Source of the DNA: Deltaproteobacteria bacterium | GTDB lineage: Bacteria > Desulfobacterota > Desulfobacteria > Desulfobacterales > JAFDDL01 | Reading direction: 5' to 3' | Assembly: GCA_019310865.1 (NCBI GenBank) | Contig: JAFDDL010000451.1 | Coordinates: 1-5,963 of the forward strand | DNA: 5,963 nt | Shown here: one piece after another, positions 1 to 5,475 of the stretch | Numbering within the stretch: the first letter of the stretch is position 1 | Layout: every line of letters starts with the position of its first letter | Notes under the pieces: generated by a model | Seen by the model: only the letters and a program-made list of their open reading frames with translations | Database searches by the model: none | What the model was told of the DNA's origin: nothing | Translations under genes and position numbers: made by a program

Positions 1-318
1 GACGATATTGTTGGAACGTGGAGTTGGGTTCAGAGTAGCGGGGGGATCGCGGGTATACTGGAAACCCCCGAATCAACAGGTGAGTCGCGAAAGGTTGTAT
101 TCGACGACCAGGGCAACGTAACTTATTATACCGATAATATAGTCACCTTATCATCGACCTATTCATTGGGAGAAAGCCTGACAATTTTTTCTGATGAGCC
201 CGTTCCCGTTGTCTACGTTGAGGGCCAACTCACACTTGCCTATTCATTCCCGGCATGCGGCGAACTTGAACTGGCCGAGGATGTGTTTGACGGATTTATA
301 CACCTGTATCAGAAATAA
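1..318 (+). CDS. C-terminal part of a small lipocalin-like protein (5' end outside window)
   Basis: Frame 1 is open from the first base to a TAA at 316-318, giving 105 residues without a start codon in the window. The fragment begins DDIVGTWSWVQSSGGIAG and continues with ETPESTG, a VVFDDQGNVTYY strand, and ends DGFIHLYQK. The pattern GTWxWxxSxGGIxGxxxTPxxTG, alternating beta strands and a terminal hydrophobic strand, resembles small bacterial lipocalin-like beta-barrel proteins that are usually exported or lipid-anchored. That assignment is from remembered family appearance, and the signal peptide that would confirm export is not visible. No enzymatic residues are recognisable and the ligand is unknown. 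The gene converges on the CBS-domain gene. No clear terminator follows it, only AT-rich sequence with a loose inverted repeat (354-362 against 412-419). Confidence 0.7.
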   Translation, partial: DDIVGTWSWVQSSGGIAGILETPESTGESRKVVFDDQGNVTYYTDNIVTLSSTYSLGESLTIFSDEPVPVVYVEGQLTLAYSFPACGELELAEDVFDGFIHLYQK

Positions 319-406
319 CAACCGCCCCGGACAAACAAGGAGTGCGAAAATTGTTGCGGGATATTTGCTTTCACTTACTTGAAACCACAATTTTTCACAA
401 CTTTTG

Positions 407-429
407 AAAAAATCCGCAATACCAACGCG
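407..429 (-). terminator. Weak intrinsic terminator candidate for the CBS gene
   Basis: Read on the minus strand, just after the CBS stop codon, a four-pair stem (CGCG with TGCG, one G-U) closes a seven-base loop. It is followed by GA and six T. The stem is short, so this is only a plausible terminator. Confidence 0.25.
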
Positions 430-430
430 T

Positions 431-985
431 TCATTCTTCTGCTCTAAAAATCATATTGAAAACATTAGAAAAAACGTCAGTAACTCTTAATACTCCAACT
501 ATTTCGGCTCCTTTTGTTACCAGTAAAGATTGATGGTGCCCCACGACTAATCTGTGTATACCTGATTGCAGGGTATCATTTTCATCAACGTATTCCCCGT
601 CTTTGGGAGTGTACATAAATTCTTTCACTTTCAATTCGTCAGCTCTTTTTTTCAGATTTTTCAGTGGTTCAACCCAAGGCATAAATTGCTCTTGGAGTGT
701 TTGTATAAATTTTTGTCCAAAACCGAATTTAGCCATTCCTTTGGTAAGCCCAATCTCAGCGTATTTAGGTTCTAACGCTTTTAATATGTCCAACTGGCTT
801 ATCTTTCCCACAACCTGATCATTTTCATCAAAAACAAGCACAGCCCTGTGTCTGTAACGGCTCTGATCAAATGACTCCTGAGCTTTTTCCAATGCTTCAA
901 CAGCATCTTTCAAAGTGCCTTCTTTTGAAACGGTTGCGTATTCCGATAGTGGGACCATAAAATCTTTTATATAACATTCCTTCAT
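431..985 (-). CDS. Two-CBS-domain (Bateman module) protein
   Basis: A cytoplasmic 184-aa protein made of a CBS pair. CBS1 spans about residues 6-72 and includes the strand HRAVLVFDENDQVVGKIS followed by the SQLDILKAL helix. A charged helical linker covers about 73-117. CBS2 spans about 118-178, with SLLVTKGAEIVGVLRVTDVF as its core. CBS pairs bind adenosine nucleotides and act as sensory switches; no effector domain is fused here, so the output partner is unknown. The start is well supported: AGGAGG lies seven bases before the ATG on the minus strand (+ strand CCTCCT at 991-996). The gene is monocistronic in this window, convergent with the left-edge gene and divergent from the ORFs at 1352 onward. 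A sigma-70-like promoter candidate lies at 1015-1043. The family resembles stand-alone CBS proteins common in Desulfobacterota. The fold is confident; the specific role cannot be assigned. Confidence 0.93.
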   Translation of the reverse strand: MKECYIKDFMVPLSEYATVSKEGTLKDAVEALEKAQESFDQSRYRHRAVLVFDENDQVVGKISQLDILKALEPKYAEIGLTKGMAKFGFGQKFIQTLQEQFMPWVEPLKNLKKRADELKVKEFMYTPKDGEYVDENDTLQSGIHRLVVGHHQSLLVTKGAEIVGVLRVTDVFSNVFNMIFRAEE

Positions 986-1014
986 AATTGCCCTCCTAAG
1001 CCACCTATATAAAT

Positions 1015-1043
1015 AAAATAACCATTCAGATATTATTTTTCAA
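1015..1043 (-). promoter_or_regulatory. Candidate sigma-70 promoter of the CBS gene
   Basis: On the minus strand TTGAAA (1043-1038) is separated by exactly 17 bases from TATTTT (1020-1015), about 30 bases before the ATG. The area is very AT-rich, so chance matches are likely. Position and spacing are right for this gene. Confidence 0.35.
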
Positions 1044-1097
1044 TCAATCTTTGATATAATTCACCCTATACTGGGGTATAAACTTTCTTGGCGGTAT

Positions 1098-1235
1098 GTA
1101 TCACACGCTATCGGAACACGTCGATTTATGTACTTTCTGCCCTATGGCACCGATGGAAATATTCACATAGGCGCGACTTTTCAGACGATCACGGGCGAGC
1201 CCATACCCAAGCATGCACCCGCCCCGATTAACGTC
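1098..1235. repeat. Repeat element, left copy (no gene in 986-1351)
   Basis: This GC-rich stretch is the main content of the 366-base gap between the CBS gene and the next ORF. It shares with 5476-5635 the 11-mer GTATCACACGC (1098-1108). It also shares a block starting TTTTCAGACGAT (1178-1189) and running through CCATACCCAAG (1201-1211) to a CCCGCCC-type tract. Between the two blocks the copies diverge and differ in length (80 versus 104 bases from first to second motif). An open frame of 58 codons crosses the left copy at 1128-1304. It lacks a ribosome binding site, and the right copy carries a one-base deletion inside the conserved block, so the conservation is not protein-like. It may be the decayed end of a mobile element or a dispersed noncoding repeat; it precedes a nitroreductase locus in both places. 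Confidence 0.6.
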
Positions 1236-1351
1236 CCCGGAAGCGGGCCCATAGCCACCCTGCGCACCCTCAAGGCCTATTTCCCGCCACCCATGACAAT
1301 ATGATTGCAACCGCCGATGCATATTGATAGTCTTGAACCAGGGGGGACATC

Positions 1352-1537
1352 ATGTCAAGGTGCATCACAACCAAAGCCGGAACAACGTGTCCCATCAAGG
1401 ACACCGCTTGGTCTGACCCTGCCTTCTTGGAAGCGGTACTCGAAATGGACCTTACCGATGATATGCGCTCTTGGGTGCTGGCCCAACAGGAGCGGATTCG
1501 ACAAGGGCAAGATGATTATCCGGACATATCGGCATAG
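1352..1537 (+). CDS. Small acidic hypothetical protein
   Basis: A 61-codon ORF starting MSRCITTKAG and ending QGQDDYPDISA. The start is supported by a strong purine tract AGGGGGG (1340-1346) five bases before the ATG. The N-terminal third is polar with two cysteines. From about residue 20 it looks like one or two amphipathic helices (AFLEAVLEMDLTDDMRSW followed by VLAQQERIRQGQ), rich in acidic residues. There is no signal peptide or membrane segment, and I do not recognise a family. The right-hand locus has a short ORF with a similar ribosome binding site context at the corresponding place (5796), so this may be the equivalent position of an ancestral gene start. The composition is compatible with a real small cytoplasmic protein, but length alone does not exclude a chance ORF. 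Confidence 0.4.
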   Translation: MSRCITTKAGTTCPIKDTAWSDPAFLEAVLEMDLTDDMRSWVLAQQERIRQGQDDYPDISA

Positions 1538-1640
1538 CAAGATTTGCCAGAGAAAAATAGCAAATATTGATAGAAACCACTCGTAATAATTACAATAGAC
1601 AGATCCGTCACAGTCAGCTATATAAATAGCGCAAGTTGCC

Positions 1641-1681
1641 TTCGTCCTGTAGCTGACACAACCGCGTTCATCCTGTAGCGG
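1641..1681. repeat. Tandem 15-bp direct repeat, period 26
   Basis: TTCGTCCTGTAGCTG (1641-1655) recurs as TTCATCCTGTAGCGG (1667-1681) with 13 of 15 bases identical. It lies directly upstream of the ATG at 1689. The rest of 1538-1688 is AT-rich, includes a small dyad GTAATAATTAC (1583-1593), and shows no recognisable gene or promoter. Confidence 0.5.
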
Positions 1682-1688
1682 TGCACCA

Positions 1689-1916
1689 ATGCCAGAAAGA
1701 CCCTTTATATCCACAGTTAATGTCTTAGCCGTGCGGTTCCCTTCCGGTAGAACAGTATGCAAGGCCTGTTTGGGGACCTTTTTCCGGACACTCGCCAATA
1801 CCGACGCAAACGAACTCATAACCCACCATAAAATTAAGGACCATCCTGGCGCATTTTGCCACGCGTGCAAGAAACCAATTAAGGGGCTACCATGGAAAAG
1901 CACCCTGTTTTCGTAA
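1689..1916 (+). CDS. Hypothetical small protein with paired CxxC motifs
   Basis: A 75-codon ORF with two CxxC pairs: VCKAC near residues 23-27 and FCHAC about 30 residues later, followed by KKPIKG. Four cysteines in this arrangement could bind one zinc ion, as in zinc-ribbon proteins. The N-terminal part (TVNVLAVRFPSGR) reads like a beta strand and turn. There is no convincing ribosome binding site before the ATG; the frame extends back to a TAG at 1650, and a non-ATG start is possible. The 3' end overlaps the first 25 bases of the STN ORF in another frame. A 182-codon frame lies antisense to it but looks like a noncoding shadow. I do not recognise a family; it may be a real small gene, a fragment of a larger one, or chance. 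Confidence 0.3.
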   Translation: MPERPFISTVNVLAVRFPSGRTVCKACLGTFFRTLANTDANELITHHKIKDHPGAFCHACKKPIKGLPWKSTLFS

Positions 1917-2221
1917 AGAGGGGTAGACTACGGCAGATGGCCACCCATGTGTTGGCATGTTGTTTTTTTCTGTCCGTATCGGTTGGTTGTGGCCAGACCG
2001 GTCCAATCGATTTTAACATCCCTTCACAGGAAATCATCGAGGCCATCGACGTGTTTGTGGAAACAACCGGTTTCAGTTTGATACACACAGTCGGTGGGCA
2101 GGTAGATATAAAAACCAATGAGGTGTTGGGAAAATACACCCCAGACGAGGCGCTGAGCATCATGCTGGAGGGTACCGGCCTGGTCCATAAAATAACCGGA
2201 AACCGACGACGCGAGTTTTAA
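1892..2221 (+). CDS. STN-domain protein, probably truncated TonB-dependent receptor N-terminus
   Basis: A 109-aa exported protein. Residues 1-35 form a signal peptide: a basic N-region (VKRGRLRQ), a hydrophobic core (VLACCFFLSVSVG), then CGQTG. SVGC is a poor lipobox, so signal peptidase I processing is also possible. Residues 38-103 match the secretin/TonB short N-terminal (STN) domain: IDFNIPSQ, AIDVFVETTGFSLI, LGKYTPDEALSIML, GTGLVHKITG. In FecA-type receptors this periplasmic domain signals to a FecR-like anti-sigma factor and is followed by plug and barrel. Here the ORF ends at NRRREF within what should be the last STN strand, exactly where the 70-bp leader shared with 5817-5886 begins. 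Truncation by rearrangement is therefore the best explanation; a free-standing STN protein is less likely. The start has AAGGGG (1881-1886) five bases upstream. No FecR or sigma factor gene is nearby. Confidence 0.75.
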   Translation: MEKHPVFVKRGRLRQMATHVLACCFFLSVSVGCGQTGPIDFNIPSQEIIEAIDVFVETTGFSLIHTVGGQVDIKTNEVLGKYTPDEALSIMLEGTGLVHKITGNRRREF

Positions 2222-2288
2222 TCTCTTCGCAGCATTGGCAATTTCACATGAATGTCATAAGCCATAATGGATGAACAGGGGTAACCAC
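2219..2288 (+). repeat. Nitroreductase leader, left copy
   Basis: These 70 bases align without gaps to 5817-5886 at about 77 percent identity (16 mismatches counted by eye). The block opens with TAATCT, contains the conserved core TCATAA-NN-CATAAT, and ends with a purine-rich ribosome binding site and the nitroreductase ATG. CATAAT is a reasonable -10 element, but no -35 sits at standard spacing (TTGGCA at 2235 is 22 bases upstream of it). Similarity stops abruptly upstream of the block. Confidence 0.8.
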
Positions 2289-2831
2289 ATGTCAACCTTT
2301 GGTGATGTGCTAACTGGAAGAAGAAGTATCCGAAAGGATGAAGACAAAACAATCCCGGACGAATTGCTCGGTGATGTTCTAAATGCGGTTAAATGGAGCC
2401 CGTCCTGGGCAAACACCCAATGCTGGGAAATCATCGTAATCAAAGATTCGGCCCGAAAAGAGCAATTGCAGTCGTTAACCCTCACGACAAACCCAGCATG
2501 GGAATCCATTGCTGGCGCTCCGGTAGTTCTGGCCATATGTGCCAAGCTCGGCACTTCGGGATTCTATAAAGATCGGGCTTTAACCAAATTCGGGGATTGG
2601 TATATGTTCGACATGGGACTGGCGACACAATCCCTGTGTCTTGCAGCATACGAGCAGGGTCTGGGCACGGTGGTGGTGGTGGGATTTGACCATGATAAGG
2701 CCAGAGAGTTGCTGGCCGTTCCACCGGGACATGAACTCGTAGCGATCATCCCTATGGGGTATCCGGCCGAAACATTATCTGCCCCCAAGCGGCGCGAACC
2801 GGCAGAGTACGTGCACAACGAAACGTTTTAA
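2289..2831 (+). CDS. Nitroreductase-family flavoprotein (copy 1)
   Basis: A 180-aa soluble enzyme of the FMN-dependent nitroreductase superfamily, which reduces nitro compounds, quinones or related acceptors with NAD(P)H, usually as a homodimer. Visible family features are RRSIR at residues 11-15 (FMN phosphate contact), SPSWANTQCWE at 37-47, the helix ATQSLCLAAYEQGLGT at about 112-127, and IPMGYP at 154-159. The length suits the short branch of the family, and the physiological substrate cannot be read from sequence. I chose the ATG at 2289 rather than the in-frame ATG at 2271. The second copy starts at the aligned MSTF, and AGGGGT (2277-2282) is six bases upstream. An aspartate follows RRSIRK where the second copy has tyrosine and many relatives have an aromatic residue. 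The gene is monocistronic, with its own duplicated leader. Confidence 0.92.
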   Translation: MSTFGDVLTGRRSIRKDEDKTIPDELLGDVLNAVKWSPSWANTQCWEIIVIKDSARKEQLQSLTLTTNPAWESIAGAPVVLAICAKLGTSGFYKDRALTKFGDWYMFDMGLATQSLCLAAYEQGLGTVVVVGFDHDKARELLAVPPGHELVAIIPMGYPAETLSAPKRREPAEYVHNETF

Positions 2832-2941
2832 CCCTTCCCCAGCTTATTGCACGAGACCCTGTCACCCGGGGTATCGGAGCCAGCCGGGGGTGTTCACGCC
2901 ACCTGGTGCTTATGGTAAGAAAGTCCCAGAATACGCGAGGC

Positions 2942-2971
2942 ACCCACATTACAGATACCCACATGACATCG
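2942..2971. repeat. Tandem 15-bp direct repeat in gene-free stretch
   Basis: ACCCACATTACAGAT (2942-2956) is followed immediately by ACCCACATGACATCG (2957-2971), a near-duplicate over its first 12 bases. It lies within 2832-3120, where I see no gene. That stretch also has a GC-rich imperfect hairpin just after the nitroreductase stop (about 2870-2898) without a T tract, so no clear terminator for the nitroreductase. Confidence 0.45.
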
Positions 2972-3120
2972 CGAGCCTCACACCCATAGCCACTAAATCT
3001 AAAATTATAAGTCGTGCTACTTTTATTGTTAGCTGAATCAAATGATCGAAATCGCCTCAACCGGCTTTTTAAAAAAACTCGATGTTGACAAATTAACAGT
3101 GAATTGAGCCTCATGCGACC

Positions 3121-3168
3121 ATTGCTGCAAAACAACGCAGTTCAGTGATTGCATTATTTTGCAGCAAT
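3121..3168. repeat. 48-bp imperfect inverted repeat
   Basis: The arms ATTGCTGCAAAA (3121-3132) and TTTTGCAGCAAT (3157-3168) are perfect 12-base inverted copies. The 24-base centre is itself nearly palindromic: on the plus strand AA/TT and GCAGTT/GATTGC add pairs around a CAGT loop, with two C-A mismatches and two G-U pairs. Each arm contains a small dyad TTGC-W-GCAA centred at 3126 and 3163. The element lies about 135-185 bases upstream of the sigma-54 promoter, where enhancer-binding proteins commonly bind, and about 50 bases before the intrinsic terminator. It could be a DNA operator or the first hairpin of a small RNA. Pairing does not decide the strand. Confidence 0.75.
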
Positions 3169-3217
3169 TATTAAATATTTCAATTAATATCAAGGATATA
3201 GGAATAAAAATCAGTAG

Positions 3218-3249
3218 CGGTTGCTTCATTTTGAAGCAGCCGTTTTTTT
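3218..3249 (+). terminator. Strong intrinsic terminator
   Basis: CGGTTGCTTCA (3218-3228) pairs with TGAAGCAGCCG (3232-3242) through 11 pairs including one U-G, around a TTT loop. Seven T follow at once (3243-3249). The T tract fixes the direction as plus strand. No convincing plus-strand gene ends nearby; the closest is the nitroreductase, which stops 386 bases upstream. Confidence 0.88.
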
Positions 3250-3303
3250 GTCATGACCTCATAAAATCCCATAACAGCTTGTATTTATAACATAATCATT
3301 TTG

Positions 3304-3319
3304 TGGCACGCATGTTGCT
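3304..3319 (+). promoter_or_regulatory. Sigma-54 (RpoN) promoter of the metallopeptidase gene
   Basis: TGGCACG-CATG-TTGCT matches the sigma-54 consensus TGGCACG-N4-TTGCW at every position. The -24 GG (3305-3306) and -12 GC (3317-3318) have the invariant 10-base separation. Transcription would begin near 3330, leaving a leader of about 80 bases before the ATG at 3412. Sigma-54 promoters need an ATP-dependent enhancer-binding activator, and the dyads at 3121-3168 are suitably placed candidates for its site. A weak overlapping sigma-70 alternative exists (TTGTGG, 16 bases, TATTAT at 3323-3328). Confidence 0.8.
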
Positions 3320-3411
3320 CTATATTATGTCAACGACGTGAGAGATCTTTCATAGATACAAAGCAGTTTCAATCTCCAAACATCAATATGGCAACGAAAT
3401 GGGGGTACACC

Positions 3412-5364
3412 ATGAAAACGAACCGACAAAAGATAAAGCAATTTATTTCGGGATTGATTGTAAGTTGCGCGATGGGCTTTTTTATCGTTACCTTACCCTC
3501 TATAGCTGATGGTGAAATGGATGTTGGTGATGCATCGCCTCTTTTTACCGCAGTGCAACGATATACCGCCCTTGACGCATCTGACGACGCACCTGACGAT
3601 CCCACAATTATCCGCCAACGATTTGTCAATATTAATCTTAATGTGCTCGAAACTACCGGTAATTCTTCGGCAAATGAAGTCAAAAAGTTAACAGGGAATA
3701 ATGTGAAAAAGTTAGCAGGCAATGATGTGAAAAAGCCAACCGGAATAAAACTGAATCTATTTGATGATTCAACTTTTACGGCAAATGTTGACCGGGTGGA
3801 AACAGATTCCCAGGACAGTTATGCTTTAGTTGGCCGCATTGAGGAAGAAAGTATCAGTAGTGTTATCCTGGTGGTCGGGCAAGATGGCACACTTACCGGA
3901 AACATCACAATTTATGATATGTTTTTTCAGGTACGCTACGCAGGAGATGGAACACATGTCATTCGTGAAATTGACCAAACCGCCTTTCCGGAAGGGGCAG
4001 AATCTGTTGTCATCGATGAATCGCGCGATACTTCGTTTGAAGATAAAGCCGATCAATTGGATTTTGAGCAGATGGATAGTGGATCAATAATTGATGTGAT
4101 GGTTGTTTATACGCCGGATGCACGTTTTGCGGCCGAAGGCGAGGCAGCCATGCACAGGTTGATTGATTTGGCCGTACTTGAAACCAACATAGGTTACAGC
4201 TATAGCGGCATCCATCAGCGGTTAAGATTGGTCCACACAGAGGAGGTAAACTATTCCGAAAGTGAATTTGACATGGGTGAAACCCTTAAAAGACTCCAAT
4301 TAAAAAACGATAGGTATATGGACAATGTCCATACGTTGCGAGACACATACGCTGCGGACTGTGTTGTTCTGATTACGGAATCCGGAAATTATTGTGGTAT
4401 AGCTTATGTAATGAAAACTGTTGATCACGCCTTTGAGTCAGGGGCCTTTTCCCTTGTTAAAAGGGGCTGTGCAACCTCAAAGTACGCTTTTGCCCATGAA
4501 TTGGGCCACAACATGGGCTCCGTCCACGATTACGATAATGCGATCAATGTCCCGAAAGGTGCATATCCATATTCTTATGGTTATCAGGCGCCCGATGAAT
4601 CGTTTCACACGATTATGGCCTATGACTGCCCCGGGGGGTGCCGGCCTATAAATTACTGGTCCAATCCAGATGTGAATTATAATGGACAACCAACTGGTGT
4701 GGACCATACCGCATACAGTGCTGCCGACAATCGAAGATCTCTTAACAATACGGCCCTTACAGTTGCTAATTTCAGAACCAGTTTATTTAAAAAGCCAGTA
4801 ATAACCAATCCAGTGCCCGGCACTATACTGTCAGGCGCAACGCAGACCTTTTGCTGGACTGCCGACGGTGTGTCAGTGACCAATTGGCTCCTTCATGTCG
4901 GATCGCGTCGGGGCGCGAGGGATATTTATAACAGTGGTGGTCTGGGAACAGCCACTTGTGACACCGTCAGCGGTCTTCCGACAGACGGCAGTATTGTCTA
5001 TGTGCGCTTGTATTACCGAGGGGACGGCTCATGGGGGTACATCGACGAGACCTACACTGGGGGTGACACACCTGAAATTACCACTGATCTATCTGCAGCG
5101 AAATCCGAATGGCTTTATTATGATGTCAATGTTCCTGAGGGTGCTTCCAATTTAACGGTGACGATATCAGGGGGCACTGGTGATGTCGACCTGTATACCC
5201 GATTCGGAGCAGAGCCTACGAAGGACGACTACGACTGCGGATCCTGGGAGTGGGACAATAATGAAACCTGCACCCATGCGGCACCCGAAGCCGGGGTCTG
5301 GTACATTGGTGTGCATGCTTTCAGCGCTTTCTCCGGTGTAAGTCTCACAGTCGAATACTACTAA
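3412..5364 (+). CDS. Secreted reprolysin-like zinc metallopeptidase with C-terminal PPC domain
   Basis: A 650-aa exported protease. Residues 1-32 are a signal peptide (basic KTNRQKIK, hydrophobic core, likely cleavage after SIA). A propeptide (about 40-222) contains LNLFDD and YQVRYAGDGTHVIREID-like beta segments. The catalytic domain (about 225-456) starts IDVMVVYTPDAR. It carries HELGHNMGSVHD with zinc ligands H362, H366, H372 and catalytic E363, then Met-turn TIMAYD (M402) and a YWSNP segment. This is the M12B-like/peptidyl-Asp endopeptidase (M72-like) type; cleavage preference is inferred at best. Residues about 462-550 form a beta-rich module often found on secreted proteins. Residues about 560-648 are a pre-peptidase C-terminal (PPC) domain (GGTGDVDLYTRFG, ETC, GVWYIGVHAFSAFSG), usually removed after export. 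The ATG at 3412 is chosen for GGGGG (3401-3405) and the signal peptide; in-frame upstream codons, including an ATG at 3388, lack both. It is monocistronic behind a sigma-54 promoter. Confidence 0.93.
   Translation: MKTNRQKIKQFISGLIVSCAMGFFIVTLPSIADGEMDVGDASPLFTAVQRYTALDASDDAPDDPTIIRQRFVNINLNVLETTGNSSANEVKKLTGNNVKKLAGNDVKKPTGIKLNLFDDSTFTANVDRVETDSQDSYALVGRIEEESISSVILVVGQDGTLTGNITIYDMFFQVRYAGDGTHVIREIDQTAFPEGAESVVIDESRDTSFEDKADQLDFEQMDSGSIIDVMVVYTPDARFAAEGEAAMHRLIDLAVLETNIGYSYSGIHQRLRLVHTEEVNYSESEFDMGETLKRLQLKNDRYMDNVHTLRDTYAADCVVLITESGNYCGIAYVMKTVDHAFESGAFSLVKRGCATSKYAFAHELGHNMGSVHDYDNAINVPKGAYPYSYGYQAPDESFHTIMAYDCPGGCRPINYWSNPDVNYNGQPTGVDHTAYSAADNRRSLNNTALTVANFRTSLFKKPVITNPVPGTILSGATQTFCWTADGVSVTNWLLHVGSRRGARDIYNSGGLGTATCDTVSGLPTDGSIVYVRLYYRGDGSWGYIDETYTGGDTPEITTDLSAAKSEWLYYDVNVPEGASNLTVTISGGTGDVDLYTRFGAEPTKDDYDCGSWEWDNNETCTHAAPEAGVWYIGVHAFSAFSGVSLTVEYY
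3673..3744 (+). repeat. Three in-frame 24-bp repeats in the propeptide
   Basis: Three consecutive units (3673-3696, 3697-3720, 3721-3744) encode NEVKKLTG, NNVKKLAG and NDVKKPTG, residues 88-111. They lie in a linker before the LNLFDD strand of the propeptide. The lysine-rich insert looks like a recent slippage or recombination expansion that keeps the frame. Confidence 0.85.
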
Positions 5365-5401
5365 GGAAACTGACTTGCCCCCAGCATTTGTACCAATAGC
5401 C

Positions 5402-5445
5402 ACAAGGGATTGGGACGATTCTGCAAGGTCGTTTCAATCCCCTGT
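5402..5445 (+). terminator. Stem-loop after the metallopeptidase gene
   Basis: GGGATTGGGACGA (5406-5418) pairs with TCGTTTCAATCCC (5429-5441) in 13 continuous pairs, two of them G-U in plus-strand RNA, around a 10-base loop. ACA/TGT extends the base after one mismatch. On the minus strand the two G-U positions become A-C mismatches, so the structure favours plus-strand RNA. No T tract follows, so it may be a 3'-end stabiliser or a factor-dependent terminator rather than an intrinsic one. Confidence 0.55.
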
Positions 5446-5475
5446 TGCTCTCAAGATCATGGTGCTTACCAAAAC

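Larger units (their letters stand above)
3121..3249 (+). ncRNA. Possible small RNA: hairpin, AU-rich linker, terminator
   Basis: The order stem-loop (3121-3168), AU-rich linker with no structure (3169-3217) and U-tailed intrinsic terminator (3218-3249) resembles Hfq-type small RNAs. A TTGACA lies at 3085-3090, but the -10 position is poor (CCTCAT at 18-base spacing), so no good promoter is seen. It may instead be the end of a long nitroreductase 3' UTR. Confidence 0.25.

Noticed and set aside
1055..1060. TATAAT on the plus strand as a -10 element
   Set aside because: No acceptable -35 lies 16-18 bases upstream in this AT-rich stretch, and no supported gene starts at a fitting distance downstream.
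1128..1304. 58-codon plus-strand ORF in the left repeat
   Set aside because: There is no ribosome binding site, and the corresponding frame is shifted in the right copy.
1101..1322. 73-codon minus-strand ORF across the left repeat
   Set aside because: The aligned right copy contains an indel and a stop in this frame, so the similarity is not protein conservation.
1355..1903. 182-codon minus-strand ORF
   Set aside because: Its translation is rich in tryptophan, cysteine and disordered hydrophobic runs with no domain. It lies antisense to three plus-strand ORFs, two of which have good ribosome binding sites, so it reads as a shadow frame.
2271..2288. Upstream in-frame ATG for nitroreductase copy 1
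   Set aside because: The second copy aligns from the MSTF start, and the AGGGGT ribosome binding site lies inside this six-codon extension.
3052..3075. GCC-GGC mini-hairpin followed by TTTTT as a terminator
   Set aside because: The stem is only three pairs, too weak to support a call.
5429..5441. CRISPR-repeat-like sequence (TTTCAATCCC)
   Set aside because: A single occurrence as one arm of a hairpin, with no regularly spaced copies or spacers.
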